Shown here piece after piece: positions 1 to 8,595 of a DNA stretch of 57,473 nucleotides (position 1 is its first letter; every line of letters begins with the position of its first letter). The position numbers and the translations under genes are program-made. The notes under the pieces were generated by a model, which was given only the letters and a program-made list of their open reading frames with translations, did not search any database and was not told the DNA's origin. This DNA is from Clostridiales bacterium (GTDB taxonomy: Bacteria; Bacillota; Clostridia; Christensenellales; Borkfalkiaceae), in the NCBI GenBank assembly GCA_015055525.1, contig SVHZ01000007.1:1-57473 (forward strand), in the 5' to 3' direction.

Positions 1-537
1 AAGATTAGCATGGGCGTTCAACCTAAGGCGAAAGAACTTGTTCCGCTTAGTGATAAAGTTGAAGTTTTATCTAACGTTTTCAATTTTGATGGTGTTAACA
101 CGGAATTTTTATTTCCAGGTGTAACTAAGTTTAAAAACAGTTTAGGTGGAACGATCGTGGCGTTTGCGGGAACGCCTAACGCTGGTCACTTTATTGATAC
201 TGGCTGCTATGCTTTTCTTAACCAAACAAGAAAACGCCAAATGATAGGTATAATGAAGGGCTTAGATTGCCTTCCTGTGTATTATCCTGGCGATGCTGAA
301 GTTTACGTTAAAGCAGGTAAGATAAAGTCAGGCGAATTGATGGTTGTTTTTATTGGCGTTAGTGCAGATATTATCGATAATGTTGAACTTTGTTTCAAAA
401 ACAAAGTTTCAAAGATTGAAATGCTTATGTCTAATGGTGAAAGAGAAGAAGTTTCATTTAAATTAAACGATGGTGTTTATACGCTTGATAAAACTGCTTA
501 TCCTTTAAACCCGATTATTTTATACGTTAAATATTGA
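1..537 (+). CDS. C-terminal part of an unidentified protein (5' end outside window)
   Basis: The frame is open from the first base (Lys-Ile-Ser, then Met at 10), so the gene almost certainly begins upstream and only about the last 178 residues are visible. The visible part is a beta-rich soluble sequence with no membrane segment and no motif I recognise. Its neighbours are an MFS carrier starting 8 bases after its stop and a set of carbohydrate enzymes, which would suit the accessory end of a glycoside hydrolase, but that rests on context only. The TGA stop at 535-537 nearly abuts the next gene, so the two are probably cotranscribed. Confidence 0.5.
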   Translation, partial: KISMGVQPKAKELVPLSDKVEVLSNVFNFDGVNTEFLFPGVTKFKNSLGGTIVAFAGTPNAGHFIDTGCYAFLNQTRKRQMIGIMKGLDCLPVYYPGDAEVYVKAGKIKSGELMVVFIGVSADIIDNVELCFKNKVSKIEMLMSNGEREEVSFKLNDGVYTLDKTAYPLNPIILYVKY

Positions 538-545
538 TAGATAAT

Positions 546-1820
546 ATGAAAAATAAAGATATTTATTCAACAAGTAGATTTTTATATATTATTGAAGAGA
601 CTTTAGGGTACTTTATTTCGATAGTTGTTTCGGGTGCGTATTTAGCAAAACTTACAACTTATATGGGTTTGAGTGATGGGCTAACGGGTATACTGTCGGC
701 GTTTGTATCACTAGGTTGTTGCTTTCAGATTTTGACTATATTCATTGCTAGAAAACGCTCTGTAAAAAAGTCGTTAACAATAATTTATTCGTTAAACCAA
801 TTATTTTTTGCGCTAGTTTATTTCGTGCCGTTTTTTAAGGTTTCCACCATGGCAAAAGTTGTGATATTTATAGTGTTATTTTTGTCTGGTTATGCTCTTG
901 ATAACGTTGCTAACCCAACAAAAACTAATTGGTATATGAGTTTAATTGATAATGATAAGCGTGGTAGGTTTACTGCCAACAAAGAAGTAGTTTCACTTGT
1001 TAGTGGGGTGCTATTTACGATGTTGTTTAGCGCGATTATAGACTCGTTAGAAACGGCTAATAATATTGAAGGCGCTTTTGTGTTTTGTGGTATAGGTATT
1101 TTTGTGCTTGCTTTATTTCATTCACTTACACTTATTTTCACTAAAGAAAAGGTTGTAGACCCCATAGAGCAAGAAGAAAAAAAGAACAAATCACAAAAAG
1201 GTTTACTTAAGGACAAAACGTTATTTAAGATTGTTTTAGTGTTTGTAATTTGGTATATTGCGCAGTTTTCAACTATTCCGTTTTATGGAACGTATCAAAT
1301 AAAAGAACTGGGTTTTACAATGGTTTTCGTGTCAATTTTGTCAGTCATTGGCGCATTTAGTAGAGCGTTGTTTTCTAGACCTTTTGGGAAGTTTGCCGAC
1401 AAATATTCTTTCCTTAAACTAATTAACTTATGTTTTATAATTGCGTTTGCTGGTTACGTGGTAAACGTATTTACCACGCCTAGTAACGGCAAGGTTTTTT
1501 ACACTATACACTCAGTTCTTTTTTCTATCAGTATGGCGGGTGTGAATAGTAGTTCCATAAATTTGATTTATGACTATTTTGACAAAGATAAGGGTAGTAT
1601 GGCTTTGGCTGTTAGGTCAACTCTCGCTGGTAGTGTAGGATTTTTGACAACGATTCTAGTAAGTTTACTAGTAGATAAAATACAAAGTAACGGAAATAGT
1701 ATTTTTGGTATAAACGTTTACGCACAACAAGTTGTTTCTTTGATTGGTGCAATAGTGATTGGTGTAGGTATTTTATACGTCAATTTAGTAGTAAAAAAGA
1801 TAAAAAATATTAGAGAATGA
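546..1820 (+). CDS. MFS transporter (12-TM type)
   Basis: A 424-residue hydrophobic protein with about a dozen membrane segments and a charged cytoplasmic loop near residues 215-230 (EEKKNKSQK) that separates two six-helix halves, the usual major facilitator layout. The DNKRGRF stretch around residue 138 resembles the charged cytoplasmic loop motif of MFS carriers. A TTG at 534 would add four residues and overlap the upstream gene; I prefer ATG 546. The substrate cannot be read from the sequence. Tight coupling to the preceding gene and the epimerase and glycosidase downstream suggest a sugar or oligosaccharide carrier. That is inference. Confidence 0.75.
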   Translation: MKNKDIYSTSRFLYIIEETLGYFISIVVSGAYLAKLTTYMGLSDGLTGILSAFVSLGCCFQILTIFIARKRSVKKSLTIIYSLNQLFFALVYFVPFFKVSTMAKVVIFIVLFLSGYALDNVANPTKTNWYMSLIDNDKRGRFTANKEVVSLVSGVLFTMLFSAIIDSLETANNIEGAFVFCGIGIFVLALFHSLTLIFTKEKVVDPIEQEEKKNKSQKGLLKDKTLFKIVLVFVIWYIAQFSTIPFYGTYQIKELGFTMVFVSILSVIGAFSRALFSRPFGKFADKYSFLKLINLCFIIAFAGYVVNVFTTPSNGKVFYTIHSVLFSISMAGVNSSSINLIYDYFDKDKGSMALAVRSTLAGSVGFLTTILVSLLVDKIQSNGNSIFGINVYAQQVVSLIGAIVIGVGILYVNLVVKKIKNIRE

Positions 1821-1860
1821 TTATTTTAATTTTTTAAGTTCATATTAGTTTGATTACGCT

Positions 1861-1938
1861 CCACCACAAAAGCGCATTGACTTATGTCGATGCGCTTTTG
1901 TGATGTGGAGGTGGATATAACGAACCACTCGTGGTTCG
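1861..1938. repeat. Two adjacent palindromes downstream of the MFS gene
   Basis: A hairpin at 1861-1908 has arms CACAAAAGCGCAT (1865-1877) and ATGCGCTTTTGTG (1890-1902), extended by CCAC/GTGG. It is followed by a second palindrome at 1921-1938 with arms CGAACCAC and GTGGTTCG. Neither is followed by a T-run, so they are not ordinary intrinsic terminators. They resemble the other small palindromes near 12.0 and 24.2-24.5 kb. Apart from these and the operator-like palindrome at 1997-2018, the 1821-2045 gap holds nothing I recognise. Confidence 0.6.
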
Positions 1939-1996
1939 GCCGTCATTGGTTTTTGACTTTTTTATGTTAAATTTTTACTTTATTATAAAATTGTAT

Positions 1997-2018
1997 TTAC
2001 ATTTTTCTAAAAATGTAA
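1997..2018. promoter_or_regulatory. Perfect palindrome, candidate operator for the epimerase gene
   Basis: Arms TTACATTTTT (1997-2006) and AAAAATGTAA (2009-2018) are perfect inverted repeats around a two-base centre. The site sits 28 bases before the epimerase start and just after an AT-rich stretch with a TTGACT (1953) hexamer. A repressor dimer bound here would block transcription. No regulator gene is adjacent, so its binding protein is unknown. Confidence 0.45.
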
Positions 2019-2045
2019 CAAAATAAAAAGAAAACGGAGTTTATT

Positions 2046-3242
2046 ATGGATAGACAAAAACTTATTCAAACTCAAAAAGAAGTAAGAGAGCAACTTAACG
2101 AGTGCGTTGAGTTTTGGCTTAAAAACGGCATTGATAAAGAAAACGGTGGCGTTTACACTTGCCTTGATAGAACGGGTAAGGTTTATTCAACCGATAAAAG
2201 CGTTTGGATGCAAGGTAGATGCGCTTGGACTTTTGCCTGGCTTTGCTCTAATTACGGCGTTAAAAAAGAGTGGCTTGATGCTAGTAAAAGTTGTTTAGAC
2301 TTTATGGAAAAGTATTGCATCAACCGCGAAAAAGGTAATAGAATGTATTTTACCGTTACAGGTGACGGCAAGCCACTTCGCCAAAGAAGATATTTTTACT
2401 CTGAAACTTTTTATTCAATGGCTAATGCCGAGTATTATGGAATTACGGGTGAAAAAGAATATTTAGATAGGGCAAAAAGAGCATACGATACTTATTGGGA
2501 TTTATGGCACGGCGGAGTTGATCCAACGGGGCTTGGACCTAAAACTATTCCCGAAACTCGTTCGGGTAGAGCGTTTGGCTATCCTATGATTTATCTTAAT
2601 ATGACGCTTATTATGCTCAAAGTTGATAAAGAAAACGAAAAGTTGTATCTTGAAAGAGCAAAGGAGTGCGTAAGCGATATTTTCAAATATCACGTTAAAA
2701 AAGACCTTAAATGCCTTCTTGAAAACGTTGGCGTAAACGGCGAGGCAAACCTTTCATATACCGACGGTAGAATAGTAAACCCCGGTCATGATATTGAAGG
2801 CGTTTGGTTTATTCTTGAATACGCTAAATTGATTGGAGATAAATCTTTAATTTTCGAGTGTGAAGAAATCTTTAATAATGCTTTCAACGCCGGTTGGGAT
2901 AATGAATACGGCGGGTTATTGTACTTTATCGACGCGTTAGGTTTACCACCTGAAAGTTACGAGCACGATATGAAACTTTGGTGGCCACATAACGAAATAC
3001 TCATTTCTTCTTTAATGCTTTATAGAGATACTCAAAAAGAAGAATATCTTGAAAAATTCTATCAAACTTACGATTGGGCAGTCGAGCATTTTCACGACAA
3101 AGAGTATGGCGAGTGGTACGGATATTTGCGCCGTGACGGAAAGCCGACTATGCCGTCTACTAAAGGCTCTACTTTCAAAGGCCCGTTCCATTTACCGAGA
3201 ATGCTTTGCATGGTAGATAAACTCATAGATAAACTCATTTAA
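2046..3242 (+). CDS. N-acylglucosamine 2-epimerase family protein
   Basis: A 398-residue (alpha/alpha)6-barrel enzyme of the AGE/RnBP family, which interconverts GlcNAc and ManNAc; cellobiose and mannose epimerases belong to the same fold. The diagnostic stretches are present in order: WMQGRCAWTFAWL near 55-68, RRYFYSETFYSMANAEYY near 118, GHDIEGVWF near 248 (catalytic-type His), WWPHNE near 317 (His/Glu) and FKGPFHLPRML near 380 (second catalytic-type His). Length is normal for the family. The ATG follows ACGGAG at a good distance. It has its own upstream region and is followed by a terminator, so it seems monocistronic. The exact substrate (GlcNAc, mannose or cellobiose) is not settled. Confidence 0.88.
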   Translation: MDRQKLIQTQKEVREQLNECVEFWLKNGIDKENGGVYTCLDRTGKVYSTDKSVWMQGRCAWTFAWLCSNYGVKKEWLDASKSCLDFMEKYCINREKGNRMYFTVTGDGKPLRQRRYFYSETFYSMANAEYYGITGEKEYLDRAKRAYDTYWDLWHGGVDPTGLGPKTIPETRSGRAFGYPMIYLNMTLIMLKVDKENEKLYLERAKECVSDIFKYHVKKDLKCLLENVGVNGEANLSYTDGRIVNPGHDIEGVWFILEYAKLIGDKSLIFECEEIFNNAFNAGWDNEYGGLLYFIDALGLPPESYEHDMKLWWPHNEILISSLMLYRDTQKEEYLEKFYQTYDWAVEHFHDKEYGEWYGYLRRDGKPTMPSTKGSTFKGPFHLPRMLCMVDKLIDKLI

Positions 3243-3244
3243 CT

Positions 3245-3271
3245 AAAAACCGAGAATTTTCTCGGTTTTTT
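3245..3271 (+). terminator. Rho-independent terminator after the epimerase gene
   Basis: Stem AACCGAGAA / TTCTCGGTT followed by a run of six T residues, just after the stop codon at 3242. Confidence 0.85.
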
Positions 3272-3282
3272 AATTTTTGTTA

Positions 3283-3311
3283 TTGTAAAGTTAAAAATTG
3301 TATGGTATAAT
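3283..3311 (+). promoter_or_regulatory. Sigma-A type promoter for the GH43 gene
   Basis: TTGTAA (3283-3288), 17-base spacer, TATAAT (3306-3311). An AAGGAG ribosome site lies just before the ATG at 3341. Probably starts the transcript that continues into the MBL hydrolase, comEC and holA, whose genes are nearly contiguous. Confidence 0.75.
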
Positions 3312-3340
3312 CTTATAGATTATAAATCAAGGAGATTTTT

Positions 3341-4213
3341 ATGATTACAACTAATATTAGAAGATTGAGAGATCCCTTTGTTTTGGTTGAAGACGATGCC
3401 TACTATATGTACGGTTCCGAGTGGAGAGTTTGCAAAAACACAAGTGGTAGGCTTGATGGCGAGTGGGTTGAACTCGACGTTAAATTAGTTAAAAATCCCC
3501 CGTCGTTTGCAGGTGAGATTAGATGGGCGCCCGAAGTTTATAAATATAACGGCGCTTACTATATGTTTACAACCTATATGTCATTAGAAACTGGGTTTAG
3601 GGGTTGCGCAACGTTTAGATCAAATAGTCCGGAAGGTCCTTTTGAAGAAATTTCAAACGGCATTTTTACGCCGAAAGACAAGTGCAGTATAGACGCTACG
3701 TTATACGTTGACGAAGAAGGTCAGCCTTGGGTTGTTTACGTTGACGAGCACGCTACTGCTCCCGATAAAATAGGCCGTATGGCAGTTGCTAAAATGAACA
3801 AAGAACTTACTGAAATGATTAGTGAGCCTAAGGAAATATTTAGGGCGGATAGCCCGTCTTTCCCCGTTCTCAACGTAACTGACGGTTGCTATTTGTATAG
3901 GACGAAAAAAGGTAGTTTATTAATGCTTTGGTCTAACTATCAAACGGTGTTAGAGTATTGCGTTATGGTTGCAAGGAGCGATAACGGGAAAATAGACGGG
4001 AATTGGATTCAGGCCTCAGAGCCTTTATTTTCAAAGAAAATAAACGGCGATACTTTCGACGGTGGGCACGGTATGATTTTTACCGATCGTGACGGTCAAA
4101 TGTATTTATCTATCCACTCTCCAAATTTTTATAGAAGAGATCAAAAGCGCTGGGAAACTCCCGTGTTTATTAAAATAAAAGAAGAAGACGACAATTTAGT
4201 TTTAGAGTTATAA
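3341..4213 (+). CDS. Glycoside hydrolase family 43 enzyme
   Basis: A 290-residue five-bladed propeller of the GH43 type (arabinofuranosidase/xylosidase group), with no signal peptide, so it should act on imported oligosaccharides in the cytoplasm. The general base is Asp11 in RDPFV, and the pKa-modulating Asp is probably D118 in SIDATLYVDE. The usual acid position falls in NVTDGCYLY (D181), where many family members have Glu; close GH43 subfamilies with TDG exist, so this need not mean inactivity. GGHGMIF (241-247) is the conserved His strand. The stop is one base from the next start, so the gene is cotranscribed with the MBL hydrolase. Confidence 0.85.
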   Translation: MITTNIRRLRDPFVLVEDDAYYMYGSEWRVCKNTSGRLDGEWVELDVKLVKNPPSFAGEIRWAPEVYKYNGAYYMFTTYMSLETGFRGCATFRSNSPEGPFEEISNGIFTPKDKCSIDATLYVDEEGQPWVVYVDEHATAPDKIGRMAVAKMNKELTEMISEPKEIFRADSPSFPVLNVTDGCYLYRTKKGSLLMLWSNYQTVLEYCVMVARSDNGKIDGNWIQASEPLFSKKINGDTFDGGHGMIFTDRDGQMYLSIHSPNFYRRDQKRWETPVFIKIKEEDDNLVLEL

Positions 4214-4214
4214 T

Positions 4215-4931
4215 ATGAAATTAACAATCCTTGGGAAATACGGGCCGTTTCCGCCGAGTGGCGGGGCGACTTCGTCATACTTATTAGAAAGTGATAAAAC
4301 GAACGTTTTGCTAGACGTTGGCGCGGGTTCTATATCGCGTTTAGTTGGTAAAATAGACGTTTGTGACCTTTCGTTTATGGTTCTTTCGCACCTTCACTTT
4401 GATCACGTTTCAGACGTTGGAGTGTTATCTTACGCTCTTAGTTTTTCAAAGAGAAAAGAAAAGTTAAACGTTTATCTTCCAAATTTTAATTGCCCGATGC
4501 TTGAAACGTTAAAATCTATTAAAGATTTTAATTTAATATTTATCGAAGAGGGTAAAGTTTATAACGATAGTGGATTGGAATTTTCTTTTTATAAGATGAC
4601 TCACCCCGTTTTGTGTTACGGCGTTAAAATTACGGACGGCAAGTCTTGTTTTGCTTATTCAGGTGATACTACTCTTAACGACAACGTTTGTAAACTCGTT
4701 CAAGATTGCGATTTAGCCGTGCTTGATGGAGCGTTTATAGAAAAAGATTTTGAAGGCGTGAAACCGCACATGAGCGTTAAGCAAGCGTCGAGTTTTTCAA
4801 AGTATACAAGGGGTAAAGTTATAGTTTCTCATATAGGCTATAAATACGATGATAACTTAGTTGAAGATGAAATAAAAAGTGTTTCTAATAATTCTGAAAT
4901 TGCAGTAGAGGGGAAAACTTATAAATTTTAA
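4215..4931 (+). CDS. MBL-fold metallo-hydrolase, RNase Z-like group
   Basis: A 238-residue metallo-beta-lactamase fold protein. The HxHxDH zinc motif is H59-L-H-F-D-H64, followed by SGDTT (about 153-157, bridging Asp) and a late VSHIGY histidine, the set expected for the hydrolase core. The N-terminal GKYGPFPPSGGATSSYLL start is typical of the COG1234-like branch that includes RNase Z-related phosphodiesterases, but the RNase Z exosite arm is not evident. Substrate unknown. It lies between GH43 and comEC with gaps of 1 and 2 bases, so it is part of one operon. Confidence 0.8.
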   Translation: MKLTILGKYGPFPPSGGATSSYLLESDKTNVLLDVGAGSISRLVGKIDVCDLSFMVLSHLHFDHVSDVGVLSYALSFSKRKEKLNVYLPNFNCPMLETLKSIKDFNLIFIEEGKVYNDSGLEFSFYKMTHPVLCYGVKITDGKSCFAYSGDTTLNDNVCKLVQDCDLAVLDGAFIEKDFEGVKPHMSVKQASSFSKYTRGKVIVSHIGYKYDDNLVEDEIKSVSNNSEIAVEGKTYKF

Positions 4932-4933
4932 CT

Positions 4934-6433
4934 ATGCTTTCACAAAAGAAGAAATATTTTAACTTGCGCCCCGCCGTTATTATTACGGCGGGGCTTATAA
5001 TTGGAATACTCTTAGGTGGTGTAAAATTAAACGCCACTTTGTCTTTTGTGCTGTTTATTTTACTAGGCGTAGCGATTGGTTTTGTATCAGTTGTTTGTTT
5101 TTATAAAAATAAGAAATTTTACGGCGCTGTTTTCGCTCTTTCGCTTTTGAGTTTAATATTAGGCTTAATTTTTATTAAAATTGATATGGATAGCCGTATA
5201 TTTAGCGAAGGAAACGGGCAGTTTTTAGGTTACGTTTACGAGATTAATAGTGAAAGTTTAATTGATGGAAAATATTTTTATTCCCTTACCGTTAAGGGCG
5301 ATTTTTTAGGCTCGAAGAACGCTCTTTGTTACGTTGATTTAAGTAGCAAAGAAAGAATATTTTACGGAAGTGAAATAAGTTTTTACGGAAGTTTTGAAAA
5401 ATTAGATAAAGTTTATTCTTACGACGTTTTGTGTTTTGCAAGTGACGTTTCGCTTGTTGAGATAGGTTCTCTAAACGGTCTTATTCCAATATTGAGAAAC
5501 AAACTTCTAATTTCTCTTCAAAATCATGCAGGCGACAATTACGGTTTAACTTACGCCTTGTTGACGGGCGATACGTCTTACGTTTCAAGTGGTGTTTTAT
5601 ACAAATATCAAAAGATAGGCGTAGCGCATTTGTTCGCCGTGTCTGGTCTTCATATAGGGCTTATGTACGGGCTTTTGTTCTTTATCGTTAAACTTTGTAA
5701 ATGCAGTGGAAGATATAGGTTTATAATTATTTCCTTTTTACTTCTTTGCTACGTTGGTTTTTGTGGGTTTTCACCGTCGTCAATGCGAGCGTTTATTATC
5801 GTTGTGGTTAGAGAATTTGCCTTTTTAACGGGAAGAAAACCAGACGCGAGCAGCAACTTAGCATTGAGCGCGTTCATCGTTTTAACGATAAATCCAACCG
5901 ATTTATTTTCAGTTTCATTCTTACTTTCCTTTTCGGTTTATTTAGGGCTTATTTTACTTGCAACTCCGCTATCTAGATTTCTTTCAAAATATCTTCCTAA
6001 AACGATATCAAAATTGCTTTCTTCAAGTATAATAGCGCAAGTTGTTTCAATGCCGATATTGCTTGAATATTTTGGCTATTCGTCAATATTTAGTTTCTTG
6101 TTTAATATGGCGTTAATACCGTTTATATCCTTTTTATATCCCTTTATTTTTATTAGTTCAATACTTCTTACTATATTCAATTTTGAAATATTTTCGCTAA
6201 TACCAAGGTTTACGTTTTTTGTAACGGAATTTATATTAAACCGCGCTAACGTAGACTTGTTTTTGATAGAAAACGTAAACGTATCTTACGCTTGCGTTCC
6301 GTATTATTTATTTTTGTATTCATTTGCTAAAAAATTTAATTTTACAAGGAAAACTTATATAATTTTGCGTATAATATTATTAAGTTTGACCGTTTTATTA
6401 TTCTGCGCTCTAAACGCGTCAATATACTATTGA
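4934..6433 (+). CDS. comEC: ComEC/Rec2-family DNA-uptake channel, short form
   Basis: A 499-residue polytopic membrane protein. Residues 1-80 carry several membrane segments, residues 80-175 form the extracellular OB-like region (DUF4131), and residues 190-470 are the competence channel domain with the signature AHLFAVSGLHIGL near 235. In transformable Firmicutes ComEC carries single-stranded DNA across the membrane. Typical Bacillus ComEC is about 775 residues with a C-terminal MBL-like nuclease domain; here the protein ends after the last helices, so that domain is missing. The synteny comEC-holA is conventional and supports the assignment. The start ATG is 2 bases after the previous stop. 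Confidence 0.85.
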   Translation: MLSQKKKYFNLRPAVIITAGLIIGILLGGVKLNATLSFVLFILLGVAIGFVSVVCFYKNKKFYGAVFALSLLSLILGLIFIKIDMDSRIFSEGNGQFLGYVYEINSESLIDGKYFYSLTVKGDFLGSKNALCYVDLSSKERIFYGSEISFYGSFEKLDKVYSYDVLCFASDVSLVEIGSLNGLIPILRNKLLISLQNHAGDNYGLTYALLTGDTSYVSSGVLYKYQKIGVAHLFAVSGLHIGLMYGLLFFIVKLCKCSGRYRFIIISFLLLCYVGFCGFSPSSMRAFIIVVVREFAFLTGRKPDASSNLALSAFIVLTINPTDLFSVSFLLSFSVYLGLILLATPLSRFLSKYLPKTISKLLSSSIIAQVVSMPILLEYFGYSSIFSFLFNMALIPFISFLYPFIFISSILLTIFNFEIFSLIPRFTFFVTEFILNRANVDLFLIENVNVSYACVPYYLFLYSFAKKFNFTRKTYIILRIILLSLTVLLFCALNASIYY

Positions 6434-6475
6434 TTTTTTTTAAGTTTAGTGATAAAATATGTAAAGAGGTGTGCA

Positions 6476-7450
6476 TTGAAATTTCGTGAACTTAAAAAAA
6501 GTTTGAGTGAAAATCTCAATTTAATATATCTTATCGAAGGGGAAGACGCGTTTTTAAGGGAGAATGCTCTAAGGCTTATTAAAGATAAAGCCCTGTTAGA
6601 GCCAGACCTTAACCTTACCAATTTTTACGGTCAGGATATAAAAGCCGACCCTGAAAGTTTGTTAACGGCAACGGAAAGTTATCCATTTATGAGTGAAAGG
6701 CGTTACGTTGTTGTAAGGGACTATTATCCAACCGCTCAAGACCTTAAACACAAGGCTATCAAAAAGGTTTTTCAAGACCCGTGTGAAAGCACCGTTTTAT
6801 GTATCGTAAACGAGCAAAAATGCGATAATCTTAAAAAGTTGGAAACGGTAACGTTCGTTGACTGTAAAAAAGCGGATGAAGACGTTATCGTCGGTTGGAT
6901 TAAAAAGCGCACGAAAGATTCGGGCGTTATAATAACTTCTTCAGCGATTGAAAAAATTATCGAATATTCAAGTATGGATATGACGAGAATTAGTGGGGAA
7001 GTTGAAAAACTTATAAGTTTTATAGGTGAAAACTCTGAAATAAACGAGGAAACTGTTGACGCATTAGTTTCAAAAACGGTTGATTTTGAAATTTACGAAC
7101 TTACCGACGCTCTTTCAAAAAAGAGTTACGAAAAGGCGTTTGAAATACTTCAAGATATGCTCAACAAAAACCAAGATAAAAATAGGCTTTTTATATCGTT
7201 ATACTATCATTTTAGAAGGCTACTTCACGTTAGTATATCGGGCGCGACTAATTTGGAACTTGCAAGCGTTTTAGAAACTAAAGAATTCGTTATTAAAAAG
7301 GCGAGAGAGCAAGCAAGGAAATTTACGGTTAAGCGCTTAAAACAAATTTGTGACAAATTAAGTTATTACGACGGGGCGTTCAAAAGTGGGGAATTAAGCG
7401 TTGATTCGGCGCTGTGGAATTCAATACTCAACGCTATCGTTACGGAGTAA
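6476..7450 (+). CDS. holA: DNA polymerase III delta subunit
   Basis: A 324-residue clamp-loader delta subunit, which opens the beta sliding clamp. Seen features are the N-terminal YLIEGEDAFLREN, the central WIKKRTKDSGVIITSSAIEK region typical of the family, and a helical C-terminal clamp-loader collar domain. Length matches HolA. I choose TTG at 6476 because an AAAGAGGTG ribosome site (6463-6471) sits at the right distance; a GTG at 6449 would add nine residues and has no such site. Directly downstream of comEC, as in many Firmicutes. Confidence 0.88.
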   Translation: MKFRELKKSLSENLNLIYLIEGEDAFLRENALRLIKDKALLEPDLNLTNFYGQDIKADPESLLTATESYPFMSERRYVVVRDYYPTAQDLKHKAIKKVFQDPCESTVLCIVNEQKCDNLKKLETVTFVDCKKADEDVIVGWIKKRTKDSGVIITSSAIEKIIEYSSMDMTRISGEVEKLISFIGENSEINEETVDALVSKTVDFEIYELTDALSKKSYEKAFEILQDMLNKNQDKNRLFISLYYHFRRLLHVSISGATNLELASVLETKEFVIKKAREQARKFTVKRLKQICDKLSYYDGAFKSGELSVDSALWNSILNAIVTE

Positions 7451-7453
7451 ATT

Positions 7454-8284
7454 ATGGATATTAAACAAATACTTATAGATTTTTTAGCAGAATCGGCAGA
7501 CGTTTTTAAGTCCTTTGGCGTATACGACGGGCTTTTGCTTTTTATGTTGCTCGTTCTCAACGTGTTCGTGTTTACCTTGCTTAGGAAAAACAACGCGTCG
7601 AAGGTTTCGGTAGTATACTTTTTATTCGTTTTAATAATGGCGTTCTCAACGATTATTTCCGACCTTAACAGGATGGAGTTTACCATTATTTACGTAGCCT
7701 TTGTAATTTGCGTAATATTGCTTTTTGCAACGGAGATAAAGAGATCTGTTTGGAATACCAAATTTTCAAGGGGCTATCAATCTAAGGATATTTCAAACGT
7801 AGTTAAGTCTTCGGCTAAACTTGTAACGCAATGTATTAACGAGATTATTAAAGCAATTCAAAACATGTCTAAAAACGATACGGGCGCAATCATAGTTTTA
7901 TCAAACACAAAGATTCCCGATAACGTTATAAACAGCGGTGTAAAACTTAACGCTAATATTTCAAGCGCGGTTATAGAAAGTTGTTTCTTCCCAAAAACTC
8001 CTCTTCACGACGGGGCTATGATAATTCAAAACGATAAAATTTTAGCGGCGGGTTGTTTCCTTCCTCTATCTCAAGAATCCGATCTTCCAAAGGAACTTGG
8101 AACAAGGCATAGAGCAGGTATAGGCGTAACTGAAATGATAAACGTAACGAGTATTATCGTTTCTGAAGAAACGGGCATTATCTCAATCGCCCAAGGTGGA
8201 AAACTCACAAGATACGCTGACTCTGAAATGCTTAGAAAAGTTCTCAAAGACTTTTACTGGCAAGATTTAATAGGAAATAAGTAG
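7454..8284 (+). CDS. cdaA: Membrane-bound diadenylate cyclase CdaA
   Basis: Makes c-di-AMP from two ATP. Three membrane helices (about 26-44, 50-69, 75-94) are followed by a DAC domain (about 110-265) with both active-site motifs: DGA at 186-188 within PLHDGAMI and RHR at 218-220 within GTRHRAGIG. Length 276 is standard for CdaA (DacA). It starts 3 bases after holA. The usual next genes, cdaR (YbbR repeats) and glmM, are not here; instead a 37-residue membrane peptide follows. c-di-AMP controls potassium and osmolyte balance and wall homeostasis in Firmicutes. Confidence 0.92.
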   Translation: MDIKQILIDFLAESADVFKSFGVYDGLLLFMLLVLNVFVFTLLRKNNASKVSVVYFLFVLIMAFSTIISDLNRMEFTIIYVAFVICVILLFATEIKRSVWNTKFSRGYQSKDISNVVKSSAKLVTQCINEIIKAIQNMSKNDTGAIIVLSNTKIPDNVINSGVKLNANISSAVIESCFFPKTPLHDGAMIIQNDKILAAGCFLPLSQESDLPKELGTRHRAGIGVTEMINVTSIIVSEETGIISIAQGGKLTRYADSEMLRKVLKDFYWQDLIGNK

Positions 8285-8325
8285 GCAAGTAAATAGAAAT
8301 TTATTTGCCTTAAGGAGATAAAATT

Positions 8326-8439
8326 ATGAACGATAACAATAATCAAAACGGACGCTCAAAGGTTTTTGGCGTTATAATATCAATAGTTTTTGCAGTAGTT
8401 ACTTCACTCTTAGTTTTCTTAATTTTAAGAACTATGTAA
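8326..8439 (+). CDS. Small single-pass membrane peptide (37 aa)
   Basis: The peptide starts MNDNNNQNGRSKVF and continues as one hydrophobic helix (about residues 13-34) ending RTM. An AAGGAGA ribosome site sits at ideal distance, and a small hairpin (GGCAA...TTGCC, 8283-8308) precedes it. Topology is probably N-terminus in (Arg/Lys before the helix). It follows cdaA by 41 bases and is closed by a terminator, so it is likely cotranscribed. I do not recognise the family. Reading frame, ribosome site and clear helix support a real gene. Confidence 0.6.
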   Translation: MNDNNNQNGRSKVFGVIISIVFAVVTSLLVFLILRTM

Positions 8440-8450
8440 AATTAATTATA

Positions 8451-8476
8451 ACACGCTCATTAGAGCGTGTTTTTTT
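8451..8476 (+). terminator. Rho-independent terminator after cdaA and the small peptide
   Basis: Stem ACACGCTC / GAGCGTGT with loop ATTA, followed by six T residues. Confidence 0.88.
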
Positions 8477-8595
8477 GTGTAATAAAATTTGAAATTAAAG
8501 AGTATATTATATCGTAATTGTGATAAATTTTAGACTTTATTTCCATAATTTAGTCAAATATTGACAAAATAATCTCACAATCTCTTGGTATAATT

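Noticed and set aside
1861-1908. Large hairpin as a terminator for the MFS gene
   Set aside because: The stem is strong but no T-run follows on either strand, so it fits a palindromic repeat better.
1921-1938. CGAACCACTCGTGGTTCG as a second LexA box
   Set aside because: The half-sites are separated wrongly (the CGAAC and GTTCG arms are eight bases apart instead of four).
4215-4931. MBL hydrolase as the missing ComEC nuclease domain split off
   Set aside because: Its N-terminal and metal motifs follow the RNase Z-like branch, not the ComEC C-terminal MBL pattern, and it lies upstream of comEC.
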